From: Anaerolineaceae bacterium
GTDB lineage: Bacteria; Chloroflexota; Anaerolineae; Anaerolineales; Anaerolineaceae
Direction of reading: 5' to 3'
DNA length: 12,905 nt
Assembly (NCBI GenBank): GCA_027348305.1
Contig: DAIEPS010000027.1
Coordinates: forward strand, 1-12,905
Positions 7,365-12,635 of the stretch are shown here, piece by piece. The position numbers and the translations under genes were made by a program. How positions within the stretch are numbered: the first letter of the stretch is position 1; each line of letters opens with the position of its first letter. The notes under the pieces were generated by a model that saw only the letters and a list, made by a program, of their open reading frames with translations, did not search any database and was not told the DNA's origin.

Positions 7365-7421
7365 AGACCCCCGCGGTTTTGAGGATTAAGCGAAATCTCA
7401 ATAATCAAACCGCGGGGGTCT
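7365..7421. repeat. Large CCGCGG palindrome, probable terminator of the DinB-like gene
   Basis: Left arm 7365-7382 and right arm 7405-7421 pair over about 17 bases with one extra T, enclosing a loop of about 22 bases. The outer part reads AGACCCCCGCGGTTT and its complement. The same outline occurs at 12587-12620, so this is a dispersed element rather than a simple terminator. No T-tract follows on the plus strand, so termination by itself is uncertain. Confidence 0.6.
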
Positions 7422-7451
7422 GCCTTACGTTATTTTGGAATAGTATTGCAA

Positions 7452-7467
7452 TGCTTGCGATGACAGA
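7452..7467 (+). repeat. Direct repeat copy 2 (TGCTTGCGATGACAGA)
   Basis: Matches 7330-7345 at 15 of 16 bases and lies on the other side of the palindrome, 31 bases beyond its right arm. Confidence 0.5.
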
Positions 7468-7483
7468 ATGAGTGGGTGTAACA

Positions 7484-7514
7484 AAAAATGGAAAAGATGT
7501 ACCTTTCCATTTTT
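7484..7514 (-). terminator. AT-rich hairpin, probable terminator of rpsB-tsf-pyrH
   Basis: AAAAATGGAAA (7484-7494) and TTTCCATTTTT (7504-7514) are a perfect 11-bp inverted repeat. On the minus strand the stem runs into T residues, 28 bases after the pyrH stop. The stem is low in GC, so it may be a modest terminator; symmetry would allow use from both sides. Confidence 0.6.
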
Positions 7515-7541
7515 CTAATCACTAATCACCAATTACTACTC
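7515..7541. repeat. Degenerate heptamer repeat abutting the pyrH stop codon
   Basis: The units ctaatca, ctaatca, ccaatta and ctactc are in a strict 7-base period that ends at the pyrH stop (7544-7542). It resembles the block at 2271-2340 in unit length, composition and position directly after a minus-strand gene. Confidence 0.5.
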
Positions 7542-8255
7542 TTACCTGACCAGCGTACCCACCTTTTCACCATACAGCGCTTTTTTGAGCGCGCCACGGT
7601 CCCACAGGTTTAAGACATGGATGGGGAGTTTGTGCTCCATGCACATGGTGATCGAGGTCACATCCATGACCTCCAGGCGGCGATTGATGGTATCCAGATA
7701 GGTCAACTCGTCAAATTTGACGGCATTCGGGTTCTTCTTCGGATCGCTGTCGTAAACACCGTCGACCTTAGTGGCCTTGATCAGAACATCTGCATCAATT
7801 TCCATGGCACGCAGCGCGGCTGCGGTATCGGTGGAGAAATACGGGTTGCCGGTTCCGCCGCCAAAAACGACCACGCGGCCCTTCTCAAGGTGCCTGATCG
7901 CGCGTCTGCGGATGTAAGGTTCAGCGACCGTTCTCATCTCGATCGAGGTCATCACGCGGGTGACCACTCCCTGGTGCTCGAGGGCGTCCATCAATCCAAG
8001 TGCATTCATGATCGTGCCAAGCATGCCCATGTAATCTGCAGTAGCCTGGTCCATGCCCATTTCAAGGCCGACCTTGCCGCGCCACAGGTTGCCGGCGCCG
8101 ATGACAATGGCTACATCCACACCCAATTCGCGAACTTCCCTGATGCGGCCGGCGATCTCAAGAGCCTGGGTGGCATCAATGCCAGTACCGCTGGCTCCGG
8201 CAAGAGATTCCCCGCCCAATTTGAGCAAGATCCGATGATAACGTAACTCCTGCAT
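7542..8255 (-). CDS. pyrH: UMP kinase (uridylate kinase)
   Basis: A 237-residue amino-acid-kinase-fold enzyme that phosphorylates UMP to UDP with ATP in pyrimidine nucleotide synthesis; bacterial members are hexamers regulated by GTP and UTP. The diagnostic segments are in order: LKLGGESL (11-18) for phosphate binding, GAGNLWRG (53-60), ADYMGML (73-79) with D74 contacting UMP, GGGTGNPYFSTDTAA (132-146), and the ATP-site segment KATKVDGVYDSDP (160-172). Length is normal. The start is firm: AGGAGG lies 4 bases before the ATG. The gene follows tsf after 56 bases with a hairpin in between. The common next gene frr is absent; a terminator follows. Confidence 0.96.
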   Translation of the reverse strand: MQELRYHRILLKLGGESLAGASGTGIDATQALEIAGRIREVRELGVDVAIVIGAGNLWRGKVGLEMGMDQATADYMGMLGTIMNALGLMDALEHQGVVTRVMTSIEMRTVAEPYIRRRAIRHLEKGRVVVFGGGTGNPYFSTDTAAALRAMEIDADVLIKATKVDGVYDSDPKKNPNAVKFDELTYLDTINRRLEVMDVTSITMCMEHKLPIHVLNLWDRGALKKALYGEKVGTLVR

Positions 8256-8276
8256 TATTCCTCCTTGGGTTAAGAA

Positions 8277-8300
8277 AAGACCAACCCTAAGGCTGGTCTT
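8277..8300 (-). terminator. Hairpin between tsf and pyrH (terminator or attenuator)
   Basis: On the minus strand AAGACCAGCC pairs with GGTTGGTCTT (one G-T pair) around TTAG, followed by TTCTTAA. It begins 12 bases after the tsf stop and ends 21 bases before the pyrH ATG. It could lower pyrH expression relative to rpsB and tsf, or protect a processed 3' end. Confidence 0.6.
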
Positions 8301-8311
8301 TATTTTAGCAA

Positions 8312-8929
8312 TTATTCTTCTGAAGCTTCTGAGGTGGTCTCACCGAGAGCCCAACGGGCGAACCGTCGGACGATGATATTTTCACCCAAAGCAGCAATCT
8401 TTTGATTGATCAATTCTTGTACGGTGATGGATTCATCGCGGATATATTTCTGGTTCATCAGAACGAATTCATCTTTGAACTTCTTGATGGCGCCTTCGAT
8501 GATCTTGGGCAGGATGGCATCCGGTTTGCCGTCTTCTTTGGCTTTGGCGGTTGCGATCTTGGTCTCTCGTTCGATCACAGAGGCGGGGATATCCGCTTCG
8601 GCGACAAATTCAGGAGAGGTGGCTGCGATTTGCAGGGCGATCTCGTGTGCCAGGGTGCGGAAGACTTCAGAGCGGCCAACAAAATCGGATTCGCTGTTCA
8701 GTTCGACCATGACACCCACGCGGCCGTTGCCGTGTGAATAGAGTTCAACAACGCCTTCAGAGGCCTGGCGGGCAGAACGTTTGGTGGCGGTTGCCAACCC
8801 TTTTTCGCGCAAGAAATCCAATGCGGCATTCATGTCGCCATTGGAATTTTCCAGAGCTTTGCGGCAATCGAGAATGCCAGCGCCGGTGCTTTCACGTAAT
8901 GTTTTGATCATTTCAGTTGTAATTGCCAT
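8312..8929 (-). CDS. tsf: Translation elongation factor Ts (short form)
   Basis: EF-Ts is the guanine-nucleotide exchange factor that recycles EF-Tu from GDP to GTP in the cytoplasm. The N-terminal UBA-like domain (1-40) holds the signature TGAGILDCRKAL (15-26); the core carries VELNSESDFVGRSEVF (75-90). At 205 residues it lacks the second core subdomain of the ~280-residue E. coli protein, and so matches the short forms found in Thermus, cyanobacteria and Chloroflexota-type lineages. The ATG at 8929 is preceded by AAGGA at about 10 bases. It lies 83 bases after rpsB on the same strand, the conserved bacterial order. Confidence 0.96.
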   Translation of the reverse strand: MAITTEMIKTLRESTGAGILDCRKALENSNGDMNAALDFLREKGLATATKRSARQASEGVVELYSHGNGRVGVMVELNSESDFVGRSEVFRTLAHEIALQIAATSPEFVAEADIPASVIERETKIATAKAKEDGKPDAILPKIIEGAIKKFKDEFVLMNQKYIRDESITVQELINQKIAALGENIIVRRFARWALGETTSEASEE

Positions 8930-9012
8930 TGCTTAAGGTTCCTTTTCTAATCGGTCTCAAACGCTCAAATCAGGCGTGTTAGTCTTTTTTCCTTCATCAG
9001 GAAAGTAATTGA

Positions 9013-9876
9013 TTAAGCTTCGACAGCTTCTTCGTCCGCTTTGCCGCCCATTTTGGCGAGTGTTGCAGCACCTAACAGGGCGTTGTCGTCCATGTCGGAT
9101 TCTTCATCCATGCGGGGACGGGGAGTGGCGGAAACAGGGCGGCTCTGGGGAGCTTCAGCTCCGGCAGCCACATCCTGGTCTTCTTCTTTAAACATGGTCT
9201 TGCCTTCGATGACTGCATCGGCGATCTTGCTGCACAACAGTTTGATGGCGCGGATGGCGTCGTCATTGGAGGGGATCACATAATCGACTACACGGGGATC
9301 GCAGTTGGTGTCAACCAGTGCAACCACGGGGATGCCCTTCAAGTTGGCTTCATGCACAGCGGTGTGCTCGCGCACGGTATCGATCACGAAGACAAGATCA
9401 GGAACACGTTTGAGCGTGCGTACACCAGAGAGACGGGTCTGCAGTTTCTTGACGCTGCGGCCGATGAGCAGGCCTTCTTTTTTGGTCAGACGGTGGATGT
9501 CACCGGTTTCGATCATTTTTTCGAGACGATCAAGTTCCGAGATACGAACAAGCATGGTGGACCAGTTGGTCAGCATGCCGCCCAGCCAGCGTTCGGTCAC
9601 GTAGGGCATACCGCAGCGGATGGCTTCTTCAGCAATGGTTTCTTGTGCCTGGCGTTTGGTGCCGATGAACATGATCGTGCCGCCCTTGGCGACAGTGTCA
9701 CGAACCAGGTTGTAGGCTGTATTCAACAGTTTGACGGTTTGTTGCAGGTCGATGATGTGGATGCCATTGCGCTCGGTGAAGATGTAAGGGCGCATCAATG
9801 GATTCCATTTGTTGGTGCGGTGACCGAAATGCACACCGCTTTCGAGCAAGGCTTTCATAGAAATTACTGAACTCAT
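9013..9876 (-). CDS. rpsB: 30S ribosomal protein S2 with acidic C-terminal tail
   Basis: S2 binds the 30S head-body junction near S1 and S8. Conserved blocks are SMKALLESGVHFGHRT near the start, TNKWNP (21-26), FIGTKRQAQ (70-78), ERWLGGMLTNW (85-95) and the central VDTNCDP (198-204). The conserved core ends near residue 230; about 55 more residues form an Ala/Pro/acidic tail (DEESDMDDN, ending EEAVEA) that is longer than usual and probably disordered. The start is the ATG at 9876-9874: AAGGAG lies 8 bases upstream, and a start 11 codons earlier would read through that ribosome site. It is the first gene of rpsB-tsf-pyrH. Confidence 0.96.
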   Translation of the reverse strand: MSSVISMKALLESGVHFGHRTNKWNPLMRPYIFTERNGIHIIDLQQTVKLLNTAYNLVRDTVAKGGTIMFIGTKRQAQETIAEEAIRCGMPYVTERWLGGMLTNWSTMLVRISELDRLEKMIETGDIHRLTKKEGLLIGRSVKKLQTRLSGVRTLKRVPDLVFVIDTVREHTAVHEANLKGIPVVALVDTNCDPRVVDYVIPSNDDAIRAIKLLCSKIADAVIEGKTMFKEEDQDVAAGAEAPQSRPVSATPRPRMDEESDMDDNALLGAATLAKMGGKADEEAVEA

Positions 9877-9884
9877 GGGTATTA

Positions 9885-9890
9885 CTCCTT
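9885..9890 (-). promoter_or_regulatory. Ribosome-binding site of rpsB
   Basis: AAGGAG on the minus strand, 8 bases before the ATG at 9876. It fixes the start used here and rejects the in-frame upstream ATG at 9909. Confidence 0.75.
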
Positions 9891-10015
9891 TGCGTTTTTT
9901 CTTCCGCACCCTTTAGCCCTGTCATCACTGTTTTCAGCAGCACGCAGACAAGATCGGGGAGCGTGTGAGATATGCCAGGTTCAATCCGTTGTCAGGACGT
10001 TACCTAAGCCGGTGA

Positions 10016-10024
10016 ATTATAACA
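10016..10024 (-). promoter_or_regulatory. Extended -10 promoter of rpsB-tsf-pyrH
   Basis: On the minus strand TGTTATAAT is a perfect extended -10 (TG-n-TATAAT). There is no clear -35, as is common for extended -10 promoters. Transcription would begin near 10009, giving an rpsB leader of about 130 bases. In that leader CACGC and GCGTG could form a stem (about 9940-9965). Confidence 0.65.
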
Positions 10025-10101
10025 CAGGAGCAAGAAAAATCTCGATATTGATGCGATGAAATTTGTTGATATTCTTGAAGGCCGTATTTTTTTGAGGCAA
10101 A

Positions 10102-10110
10102 TGATAGAAT
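10102..10110 (+). promoter_or_regulatory. Extended -10 promoter candidate of surE
   Basis: TGATAGAAT matches TG-n-TATAAT with one mismatch and lies 45 bases before the surE ATG. No good -35 is seen. It diverges from the rpsB promoter, about 80 bases away. Confidence 0.5.
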
Positions 10111-10155
10111 TATGGAATCACATAATGATGAACGACTCTTGAAAGGTCAAATGAT

Positions 10156-10929
10156 ATGCATATTCTTGTTACCAATGATGATGGAGTCACAGCACCGGGT
10201 TTGTTAGCCTTGGTAAAGGAAATGCGCAATCTTGGCGAGGTGAGCGTTTTAGCCCCGGACCATAACTGGTCCGCTTCAGGGCACGTGAAGACGCTTCACC
10301 GTCCACTGCGCGCCAAACCGGTGACCCTGGCGGATGGCAGCCCGGCGTTCGCAAGCGACGGCGCTCCCTCGGATTGTGTGGCGCTGGCATTAATGGGCGT
10401 GATCGAGAAACCCATTGACCTCGTGGTTTCTGGCATCAACCCTAACGCCAACATTGGTCATGATATTACTTATTCAGGCACGGTGACCGCCGCCATGGAA
10501 GCTGTGATCAATGGGGTTCCCGGCATGGCAGTCTCGTTGGACGCCCCCGAGCACTTTGGCGGAACCCTGGATTATGCCGCCGCGGCTTCTGCAGCCCGCA
10601 AGGTGGTTGAAACCCTGCTTAAGCATCCCTTTGGAAAAGACATCTTGCTGAATGTAAATGTGCCTTACCTGCCTGAAAACGAGTTAAAGGGATTTCGCCC
10701 CACCCGCCAGGGCATGCGCATCTACCGTGATGAATTGATCCGCCGCGAAGACCCGCGCGGCAAACCCTATTATTGGATCGGCGGAGAAGCCCCCACCGGG
10801 GTGGATGAAAGCGGCACCGATTTTGGCGATCTTAAAGCAGGCTATGTTTCGATCACCCCCATCCAATTGGATATGACCGCCTACAAGGTGCTGGAAGAGC
10901 ACAAACAGTGGAAATGGCCGCTGGATTAG
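10156..10929 (+). CDS. surE: 5'/3'-nucleotidase SurE
   Basis: SurE is a metal-dependent phosphatase that dephosphorylates nucleoside 5'- and 3'-monophosphates, and exopolyphosphate in some species; it is tied to stationary-phase survival. The N-terminus ILVTNDDG carries metal ligands D8 and D9; APDHNWSASG (33-42) supplies S39; SGINPNANIG (92-101) supplies N95, completing the divalent-metal site. DGAPSDCV (68-75) and TYSGTVTAAMEA follow as in the family. Length 257 is normal. GAAAGG lies 9 bases before the ATG. It stands alone, divergent from rpsB; in many bacteria it pairs with pcm, which is not here. Loop 36-42 has a His and Trp where Arg residues are frequent, a mild variation. Confidence 0.95.
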   Translation: MHILVTNDDGVTAPGLLALVKEMRNLGEVSVLAPDHNWSASGHVKTLHRPLRAKPVTLADGSPAFASDGAPSDCVALALMGVIEKPIDLVVSGINPNANIGHDITYSGTVTAAMEAVINGVPGMAVSLDAPEHFGGTLDYAAAASAARKVVETLLKHPFGKDILLNVNVPYLPENELKGFRPTRQGMRIYRDELIRREDPRGKPYYWIGGEAPTGVDESGTDFGDLKAGYVSITPIQLDMTAYKVLEEHKQWKWPLD

Positions 10930-10974
10930 TTGCAATAAAGAAGTATGTACCATAACATGTCTGACAAACCGCAT

Positions 10975-11003
10975 TTGACTTTTGCTCAAGAAAACGTTAA
11001 ATT
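10975..11003 (+). promoter_or_regulatory. Candidate promoter of the CBS-domain gene
   Basis: TTGACT (10975-10980) and TAAATT (10998-11003) are 17 bases apart. A perfect TTGACA also occurs at 11018-11023, but 17 bases later there is only AATTTT. Either could serve, so the exact promoter is uncertain. Confidence 0.35.
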
Positions 11004-11067
11004 TATATTATCGTTTGTTGACATTTTTCTTGTTCAATCCAATTTTGTCTGACTCAAGGAGAGATGC

Positions 11068-11490
11068 ATGAAGCTTTTGACCGTCAAGAACTGGATGAAG
11101 GATCTTGTGATTTTTATTGATCCAGATGCAAGCGTCAACGAGGGGTTATCCCTCATGCGCCACCGCTATTTGAACAGTGTTATCGTCAACAAAACTCCTT
11201 CAAACCCTGAATATGGTATTGTGACTTCCATTGATATCTGCGACAAGATTGTCGCCCAAAAGAACGACCCCTCAAAGACCAAAATTCGCGAGGTCATGGT
11301 TTCACCGGTGGTCACAGTTCCAGTAGACATGAAAATAACAGAATGTGCTGCATTAATGAAGAAGCTGCGTGTGCATCACTTGCCTGTAGCAGATGACCAC
11401 GGCATGATCGTGGGGATGATATCGGCAACTGACTTTCTTGTTATTGCTGAAGCCATGGGCACCAACTTTGAGGAACGCAGCCTCCATTAA
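11068..11490 (+). CDS. Stand-alone two-CBS-domain protein
   Basis: A 140-residue soluble protein made of two CBS domains (about 1-65 and 74-135) forming one Bateman module. Each ends in the typical G-x-V/I-[ST]-x-x-D pattern: GIVTSID (50-56) and GMISATD (116-122), the residues that hold adenosyl ligands such as AMP, ATP or SAM. There is no attached enzyme or transporter domain, so it probably acts as a nucleotide-sensing partner of another protein; which one is unknown. AAGGAGA lies 5 bases before the ATG. It is 138 bases after surE with its own promoter candidates, and 55 bases before the CAP-LysM gene, which has a strong separate promoter. Confidence 0.9.
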   Translation: MKLLTVKNWMKDLVIFIDPDASVNEGLSLMRHRYLNSVIVNKTPSNPEYGIVTSIDICDKIVAQKNDPSKTKIREVMVSPVVTVPVDMKITECAALMKKLRVHHLPVADDHGMIVGMISATDFLVIAEAMGTNFEERSLH

Positions 11491-11508
11491 TTCTTGACAT
11501 TTATAGAA

Positions 11509-11536
11509 TTGTCACTCTCGGCGCATCGGGTATAAT
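11509..11536 (+). promoter_or_regulatory. Strong promoter of the CAP-LysM gene, predicted leaderless
   Basis: TTGTCA (11509-11514), a 16-base spacer and consensus TATAAT (11531-11536). Transcription should begin about 11543-11544, two or three bases before the ATG at 11546. No Shine-Dalgarno sequence lies between. Confidence 0.75.
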
Positions 11537-11553
11537 ACTTCCACGATGCGCCG
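11519..11553. promoter_or_regulatory. Perfect 10-bp inverted repeat around the -10 box and start codon
   Basis: CGGCGCATCG (11519-11528) and CGATGCGCCG (11544-11553) are exact inverted copies with 15 bases between. The spacer holds the TATAAT; the right arm contains the ATG. Arm centres are 25 bp apart. It could be a repressor operator. It could instead be an RNA hairpin that hides the start codon when RNA polymerase reads in from the CBS gene, or a poor terminator of that gene. Confidence 0.6.
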
Positions 11554-12508
11554 ATATTTATATTTTCTCTTGATTTTTGTAATGCTTGGCAGTCTTCTAT
11601 TGCTGCCCTTTGGCATAGCCCAGGCACAGAGTTCTGTGACGGGGGCTGATATGATCTCGTTGATGAACAGTTGGCGATCCGGTTATTGGTCCAATCCCCT
11701 GATCGAGGATTCCGCTCTGGATCAATGCGCCCAGGCGACTGCTGATGAAATGAATCGCATTGGAGCTGGCGGTCATTTAGTCGCTTATGGATATCCTGCT
11801 GCCAGCGTTAGATGTGCTGACTATGGGTTTTCGGGTCGTGTTACTGAAAACTGGGCAGCGGATAGTCGAATGTCAATTGATTTGCTGGCAAGTTACTGGT
11901 CTGATGCAGCCCACATGCTGCCGGCAACTGATCAGCAATATGTTTATGTTGGGGTTGGGATATCCGGGAATTATTATGTGCTTCAAGCCGGATCTGGAAC
12001 CTCTTCAGGAACCGCAGTTAATTCAAACACGTCAGGCACTACCTCAGCAGATGGTATTACAGCTACGATCGAAAATACCGTTAATGCCTTTCCAACATCC
12101 ACGCCAGACCTGGATGGCACCATCTGGCATGTGGTCAGATCGAATGACACGCTCTACACGATTGCAGTGGTCTACAACACAACGGTAGGTGCGATTAAAA
12201 CCCTTAACAATCTGACCTCAGATCAAATTGTGGTTGGGCAGACGCTGAAAATCAGTCTCAAACCCACACCCAGCATTACCCCCACTCGCACCGCTACGGT
12301 GATGATGCCCACCCGCACGCCAACGCTTTACGTGTCGGCTACACCCAGCCCCACGCGGACGGTAACTCCCACTCCAACCCCCACCAAGGTCAGCGTGTTT
12401 CAAAAGATCGACCGCCAGTACCTTGGATTCGGGCTCCTGGTGCTAAGCGCCATCGGATTCTTTGTGGTGATTTTCTTCTTCTTCATCCGACCGAGATTTA
12501 AAAAATAA
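11546..12508 (+). CDS. Secreted, membrane-anchored CAP-domain and LysM-domain protein
   Basis: A 320-residue surface protein. Residues 1-27 form a signal peptide (RR then a hydrophobic core, AQA|Q cleavage). A CAP (SCP/PR1-like) domain covers about 33-150, with LMNSWR, VTENWA (99-104; cf. the family ENxA motif), a YWSDAAHML helix (117-125) and YVYVGVGIS...YYVLQAG (132-148). The early His of many CAP domains is replaced, so the site is degenerate. A Ser/Thr linker leads to one LysM domain (193-237, WHVVRSNDTLYTIA), which would bind peptidoglycan or related glycans. Then comes a Thr/Pro stretch with TPTPTPT repeats (240-280), a single membrane helix (293-314) and a basic tail (RPRFKK). The likely position is outside, with the tail inside. 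The ATG at 11546 is needed for the signal peptide; no ribosome site exists, consistent with a leaderless message. The biochemical role is unknown. Confidence 0.86.
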   Translation: MRRYLYFLLIFVMLGSLLLLPFGIAQAQSSVTGADMISLMNSWRSGYWSNPLIEDSALDQCAQATADEMNRIGAGGHLVAYGYPAASVRCADYGFSGRVTENWAADSRMSIDLLASYWSDAAHMLPATDQQYVYVGVGISGNYYVLQAGSGTSSGTAVNSNTSGTTSADGITATIENTVNAFPTSTPDLDGTIWHVVRSNDTLYTIAVVYNTTVGAIKTLNNLTSDQIVVGQTLKISLKPTPSITPTRTATVMMPTRTPTLYVSATPSPTRTVTPTPTPTKVSVFQKIDRQYLGFGLLVLSAIGFFVVIFFFFIRPRFKK

Positions 12509-12530
12509 ATTCTGACAATTAAGTAAAGGC

Positions 12531-12565
12531 AAGGATCGGATTTCTTTAAAAGAAATCCGATCCTT
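12531..12565 (+). terminator. Perfect 17-bp palindrome after the CAP-LysM gene
   Basis: Arms 12531-12547 and 12549-12565 are fully complementary, starting AAGGATCGGATTTC, with almost no loop. It lies 22 bases after the stop codon, between convergent genes. The T-tract after it is broken (TTGTTAGTT), so it may act as a terminator in both directions or as an RNA end-stabilising hairpin. Confidence 0.6.
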
Positions 12566-12586
12566 GTTAGTTAATCCTTGTTCTTT

Positions 12587-12620
12587 AGACCCCGCGGTTT
12601 TTAAAAACCGCGGAGGTTTG
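12587..12620. repeat. CCGCGG palindrome, second copy of the dispersed element
   Basis: A perfect 22-bp palindrome, CCGCGGTTTTT and its complement (12592-12613), sits inside AGACCC...GGAGGTTTGC. The outer parts match the element at 7365-7421 (AGACCCCCGCGGTTTT and AAACCGCGGGGGTCTGC), but the inner loop is missing here. It lies 15 bases after the stop of the convergent cysE, in the gap between genes. Confidence 0.6.
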
Positions 12621-12635
12621 CACTTAAAGTTATTC

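Noticed and set aside
7319..7541. Search for a CRISPR array or attachment site among the repeats
   Set aside because: Repeats are palindromic or degenerate heptamers without spacers of constant length, and no tRNA or integrase is present.
7617..8246. Open frame of 209 codons on the plus strand inside pyrH
   Set aside because: Antisense to unmistakable UMP kinase; His/Asp-rich content typical of reverse-strand reading.
9352..9870. Open frame of 172 codons on the plus strand inside rpsB
   Set aside because: It lies antisense to a highly conserved S2 gene, has no ribosome site or recognisable domain, and its composition is that of an opposite-strand shadow.
9877..9909. Longer rpsB reading frame with 11 extra N-terminal residues
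   Set aside because: The extra segment contains the Shine-Dalgarno sequence AAGGAG of the internal ATG and is a basic stretch not found in S2.
11494..11499. Perfect TTGACA right after the CBS stop codon
   Set aside because: The TATAAT at 11531 is 31 bases away; TTGTCA at 11509 has the right 16-base spacing. TTGACA could pair with a weak -10, but nothing convincing is there.
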